From the NCBI GenBank assembly GCA_020850735.1, contig JADZEE010000044.1, positions 62,001-126,000 on the forward strand: a stretch of DNA of 64,000 nucleotides, read 5' to 3'. Within the stretch, counting starts at the first letter, position 1. Each line of letters opens with the position of its first letter. This DNA comes from Gammaproteobacteria bacterium (GTDB lineage Bacteria > Pseudomonadota > Gammaproteobacteria > JADZEE01). Under the pieces are notes generated by a model that did no database searches, was not told the origin of the DNA, and saw nothing but the letters and a program-made list of their open reading frames with translations. Positions 61,668 through 64,000 of the stretch are shown piece by piece. The translations under genes and the position numbers were made by a program.

Positions 61668-62591
61668 TCAACAGTCGCGCCGAACCGAATCGAGTCGCAG
61701 CGTGACCCGCTGCACCGTCTTGCCGAAGAAATGGTAGCCGGACCCGCCTTCGGCGAGCACGTCGAGCAGCGGTCCCGGATCGATCACCCGCACGCCGCCG
61801 AGCACCGTGACGCCGCGGCGCGCGTAGGGCTGCACACACAGCGTCGCGGTCGGCCCCACCACCGCCGCTTCGGCGCCCGGACGCAGCAGGCGCAGCAGCG
61901 TATCGAGCGTGCCGTTGACCAGCGCGGTGCCGGTGGTGAGGAACACGTCGGCGAGCGGGACGATTTCCGCGGCGCGATCCGCGGGCACGTAGAACGGCAG
62001 CTCGTCGGCCTTGAGCGTCGCCGGATCGAGCTCGAGCACATGAAACGGCTGCCGGCGTTTGCGCAGCTCGCGCAGGTAAGGCGGGAACGCACCGACCAGC
62101 GCCACCTGCGCACCGGGCGCGATGCGCAGCACGTCGAACGCGTCGCCATCGACCGGCCGCAGCCCGCCTGGTGGTCCGCTGCGCTGCCACAGCGTTTCCG
62201 CCAGTGCATTCAGAGTGGCCACGGCCAGCGCCCGGCGCAGATCCAGGGGCCGGTGCAGATCCTCGAGCACGGCGCGCACCGGCCTGCCCGCCAGCTTGCC
62301 CGGCGCCGGTAGCGTCCCTGCCGAGCTCGGACAGCACACGGCCTCGGGCACGCTGCGCAGCGGCGTCGCGCACACGCCGCCGGCACCGTTGTCGAGCTGC
62401 ACGCCGGTAAAGAAGATCCCGATCACCGCGCGCTCGACGTGCAGGGCGTCGAGCTCCGGGCCGAGGCGTTCGGCCAGCTCACAATGCAGCTCGGCAAGCA
62501 ATGACGGTTCGGTGCGCGTCCCGCGTGCGGCATCGGTGTGCGTGTGCCCGGTTTCGTGTGCGGTTTCGCCGGCGTGCCTGTCGATGTTCAC
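61668..62591 (-). CDS. DUF364-type protein (putative metal-chelation family)
   Basis: A 307-residue protein. An N-terminal DUF4213-like part (VERAVIGIFFTGVQLDNGAG) is followed by a Rossmann-like DUF364 part (VALVGAFPPYLRELRKR, FHVLELDPATL, DVFLTTGTALVNGTLDTLLR, VVGPTATLCVQPYARRGV). Related proteins occur with molybdenum or other metal transport and cofactor genes. Two CxxC-free Cys near the N-terminus (VCCPSSAGT) and a His-rich start (HAGETAHETGHTHTD) could bind metal; the His-rich start may be dispensable if translation begins later. It precedes pqqA on the same strand. Confidence 0.75.
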   Translation of the reverse strand: MNIDRHAGETAHETGHTHTDAARGTRTEPSLLAELHCELAERLGPELDALHVERAVIGIFFTGVQLDNGAGGVCATPLRSVPEAVCCPSSAGTLPAPGKLAGRPVRAVLEDLHRPLDLRRALAVATLNALAETLWQRSGPPGGLRPVDGDAFDVLRIAPGAQVALVGAFPPYLRELRKRRQPFHVLELDPATLKADELPFYVPADRAAEIVPLADVFLTTGTALVNGTLDTLLRLLRPGAEAAVVGPTATLCVQPYARRGVTVLGGVRVIDPGPLLDVLAEGGSGYHFFGKTVQRVTLRLDSVRRDC

Positions 62592-62633
62592 GGTCTGGTT
62601 GCCCCTGTTCGCACCTGCGGGTCGCAGCGCCGC

Positions 62634-63665
62634 TCAACCCGAGCCGCCGAAGGCCGCGGCAACGATGGCGTGGGCCTGCTGGCGCTGGCGTATGAGCGCA
62701 CGCGCTGCCGCGAGCTGGCCGGCCGCGCGTACCTCGTTGTGCTCGCCGCGCGAGTCGAACCGCCGGGGATCCCAGCCGAAGTACGATTCGCGCAGCGCAT
62801 CGGCGCAAAAACGCGCCGCGAGCTCGATCTGGATCGTCGCCGTCGCCGGCACGATGGCGCGCCACTCCCGCTCCTCGATTCCCTCGCCGCCGGTCGCGGC
62901 ATATCCCGTGATCGCCGCCACGAACAGCGCGATGTCGAAATCGCCATCCGCCGTGTCTTCGCCTGCCGGGTTACACCACGAGCGCAGCGCGTCGCCAAGC
63001 TCCAGCGACAGCGGCATCCGGCCGAGCGTATCGAGATCGACCAGGCAGAGCGCCGTACCGTCGGCCGCGAAACGCACGTTGCTGATCTTCGGATCGCCGT
63101 GCACGACTCGATCCGGCAGTGCCGGCAGGCGGACCAGCGTCGCGGCTGCCGCCAGAATGGACTCGGCGAGCGGCGCAACCCGCGCACGGCGCGGGTGATC
63201 GCTGTGCTCCTCGAGGGCGGCGCGCAGACTGGCCAGGTGGCGTGCCGTGTCGTGCACACCCGGGCGCCGATTGACGAACTTGTGATCGAGATCGGTGAGC
63301 GCACGATGAAAACGCCCGAGCAGCGCGCCCGCTTCGCGCGCGTCGCGCGCGTCACGCAGCGCTTCGTGAGTCACGCCGTCGATGAACGTGAGCAGGCGAT
63401 AGATCTCATCGTCATGCTCGACATACAGCGCGTCCCCGACGGTGCGCTGCAAACGCGGCGTACACAGGCCCCGGCGCACCAGCTCGGCGGTCACGGCCTC
63501 GATGTCCAGATGCACCTCGGCCGGGAACACCGGGTTCAGACGCTGGAGGATGAAACGCTCATTGCCGGCAGTCGTGACCAGCCAGGTGCGGTTGATCAGG
63601 CCTGCCCCGATCCGCGCGAGCTGCGCGCCCTCGATGCCGTAGACCCGCAGGACGTCCTCGATCAC
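62634..63665 (-). CDS. APH-type phosphotransferase (aminoglycoside/hexosamine kinase-like)
   Basis: A 343-residue kinase-fold protein from GTG 63665. FILQRLNPVFP is the ATP-lysine region, VVHGDPKISNVRF is the catalytic HGDxxxxN loop and LVDLDTLGRMPLSLELGDAL holds the metal Asp. The pattern fits N-acetylhexosamine 1-kinase or choline-kinase-like members more than drug-resistance APHs. Small-molecule substrate unknown. It lies 42 bp upstream of the DUF364 gene on the same strand. Confidence 0.85.
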   Translation of the reverse strand: MIEDVLRVYGIEGAQLARIGAGLINRTWLVTTAGNERFILQRLNPVFPAEVHLDIEAVTAELVRRGLCTPRLQRTVGDALYVEHDDEIYRLLTFIDGVTHEALRDARDAREAGALLGRFHRALTDLDHKFVNRRPGVHDTARHLASLRAALEEHSDHPRRARVAPLAESILAAAATLVRLPALPDRVVHGDPKISNVRFAADGTALCLVDLDTLGRMPLSLELGDALRSWCNPAGEDTADGDFDIALFVAAITGYAATGGEGIEEREWRAIVPATATIQIELAARFCADALRESYFGWDPRRFDSRGEHNEVRAAGQLAAARALIRQRQQAHAIVAAAFGGSG

Positions 63666-63715
63666 CGCGGCGCTAGTCGGGTCGTCATGAGGGCGCGGCT
63701 TCGCGTCGCCACGAT

Positions 63716-64000
63716 TCAGCCGCGCCCCGCTTCGCCATCGAGGACCGGCAGACCGGATGGTACGCGCGCCGGCACCTGCGGCTGGGCCGACTCATCGGTC
63801 AGCGTGCGCAGAAAGGCAACCAGCGCATCGACCTCCGCGTCGCTGAGCACCGGCGCGCCGCTGAACATGAGCCAGCTGAGCAGCACGCGCTCGCCCGCGG
63901 GCACGTGTGAACCGGGCTCGTCGCTGTAGAAGCGTACCGCTTCCTCCAGCGTGGCGTGCGCACCCGAATGCATGTAGGGCGCGGTGAGCTCGATGTTGCG
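63716..64000 (-). CDS. Di-heme cytochrome c peroxidase/MauG family, C-terminal fragment
   Basis: The last 94 residues of a gene entering from the right edge. RNIELTAPYMHSGAHATLEE and AVRFYSDEPG match the conserved end of di-heme peroxidases (RNVALTAPYMHDGS pattern), followed by LSDAEVDALVAFLRTLTDE. The heme-binding CxxCH motifs would be in the unseen part. Such periplasmic enzymes reduce peroxide or, as in MauG, oxidise protein side chains. Its place upstream of the pqq genes makes a link to cofactor maturation possible (inference). Confidence 0.8.
   Translation of the reverse strand, partial: RNIELTAPYMHSGAHATLEEAVRFYSDEPGSHVPAGERVLLSWLMFSGAPVLSDAEVDALVAFLRTLTDESAQPQVPARVPSGLPVLDGEAGRG

Overview
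The window is about 70% GC and densely coded, with short intergenic gaps, many 4-bp start/stop overlaps and frequent GTG starts. A TonB-dependent receptor, RND/TolC efflux, HflK/HflC, PqqA/D/E, Tat-exported oxidoreductases and an Aap-type amino-acid ABC transporter point to a Gram-negative proteobacterium, most likely a high-GC gammaproteobacterium of environmental type. That placement is an inference from gene content. I found no rRNA, tRNA, CRISPR array, transposase or phage gene.

Layout. 1-24.6 kb is a catabolic region. A minus-strand run (manD, FAD oxidoreductase, nitrilase-type hydrolase, small membrane protein, TPP enzyme) lies beside a KDG kinase, an NSS symporter and a KDPG aldolase. 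ManD, KdgK and Eda together take D-mannonate to pyruvate and glyceraldehyde-3-phosphate. Next come two paralogous luciferase-like flavoenzymes flanking a UbiD-type decarboxylase and a Tat-signalled flavin-reductase-like protein, then an MFS transporter and a TonB-dependent receptor. After that come an Aap-type amino-acid transporter, whose ATPase gene is separated from the rest by an SDR and a MarR regulator, a HisC-like aminotransferase and an aldehyde dehydrogenase. A near-identical 14-bp palindrome (consensus GTTTAAGCCTAAAC) stands before manD, before the receptor, and in the divergent marR/aapJ gap. I infer that the MarR protein controls all three units.

24.8-37.4 kb is a mixed stretch: a Tat-signalled DUF711 protein, a GNAT acetyltransferase, a two-gene GMC dehydrogenase, MeaB, a GIY-YIG protein, a YaiI-family protein, an amidase, transporters, a small HExxH protein and a CPBP protease. 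37.4-41.1 kb carries hflK-hflC, an M48 protease and two YbjQ-like proteins.

40.3-46.6 kb contains five copies of an imperfect inverted repeat in two exact sizes (84 bp three times, 60 bp twice), one in each of five gene junctions. One copy forms the 3' end of one gene and the apparent 5' end of the next. 46.6-51 kb holds a DUF1326 protein, a SIMPL protein, a third luciferase-like protein, a transglutaminase-like protein and an EamA transporter. 51.1-56.7 kb is a tightly coupled tolC-mfp-RND efflux operon.

57-64 kb is the most unusual part. It is an all-minus-strand cluster: a di-heme peroxidase (MauG type) fragment, an APH-type kinase, a DUF364 protein, pqqA, pqqD, pqqE, a 33-codon membrane ORF, a PuuD-like four-helix membrane protein, a SerC homologue and a class-2 PyrD homologue. 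From pqqE to pyrD-like the genes overlap. No pqqB or pqqC is present. The SerC homologue has lost most of the residues that hold substrate phosphate, and the PyrD homologue has lost the orotate-site signature. A perfect TTGAT-N4-ATCAA box lies upstream of pqqA. I regard this as a candidate undescribed PqqA-based maturation or redox-cofactor system, or a strongly diverged PQQ locus.
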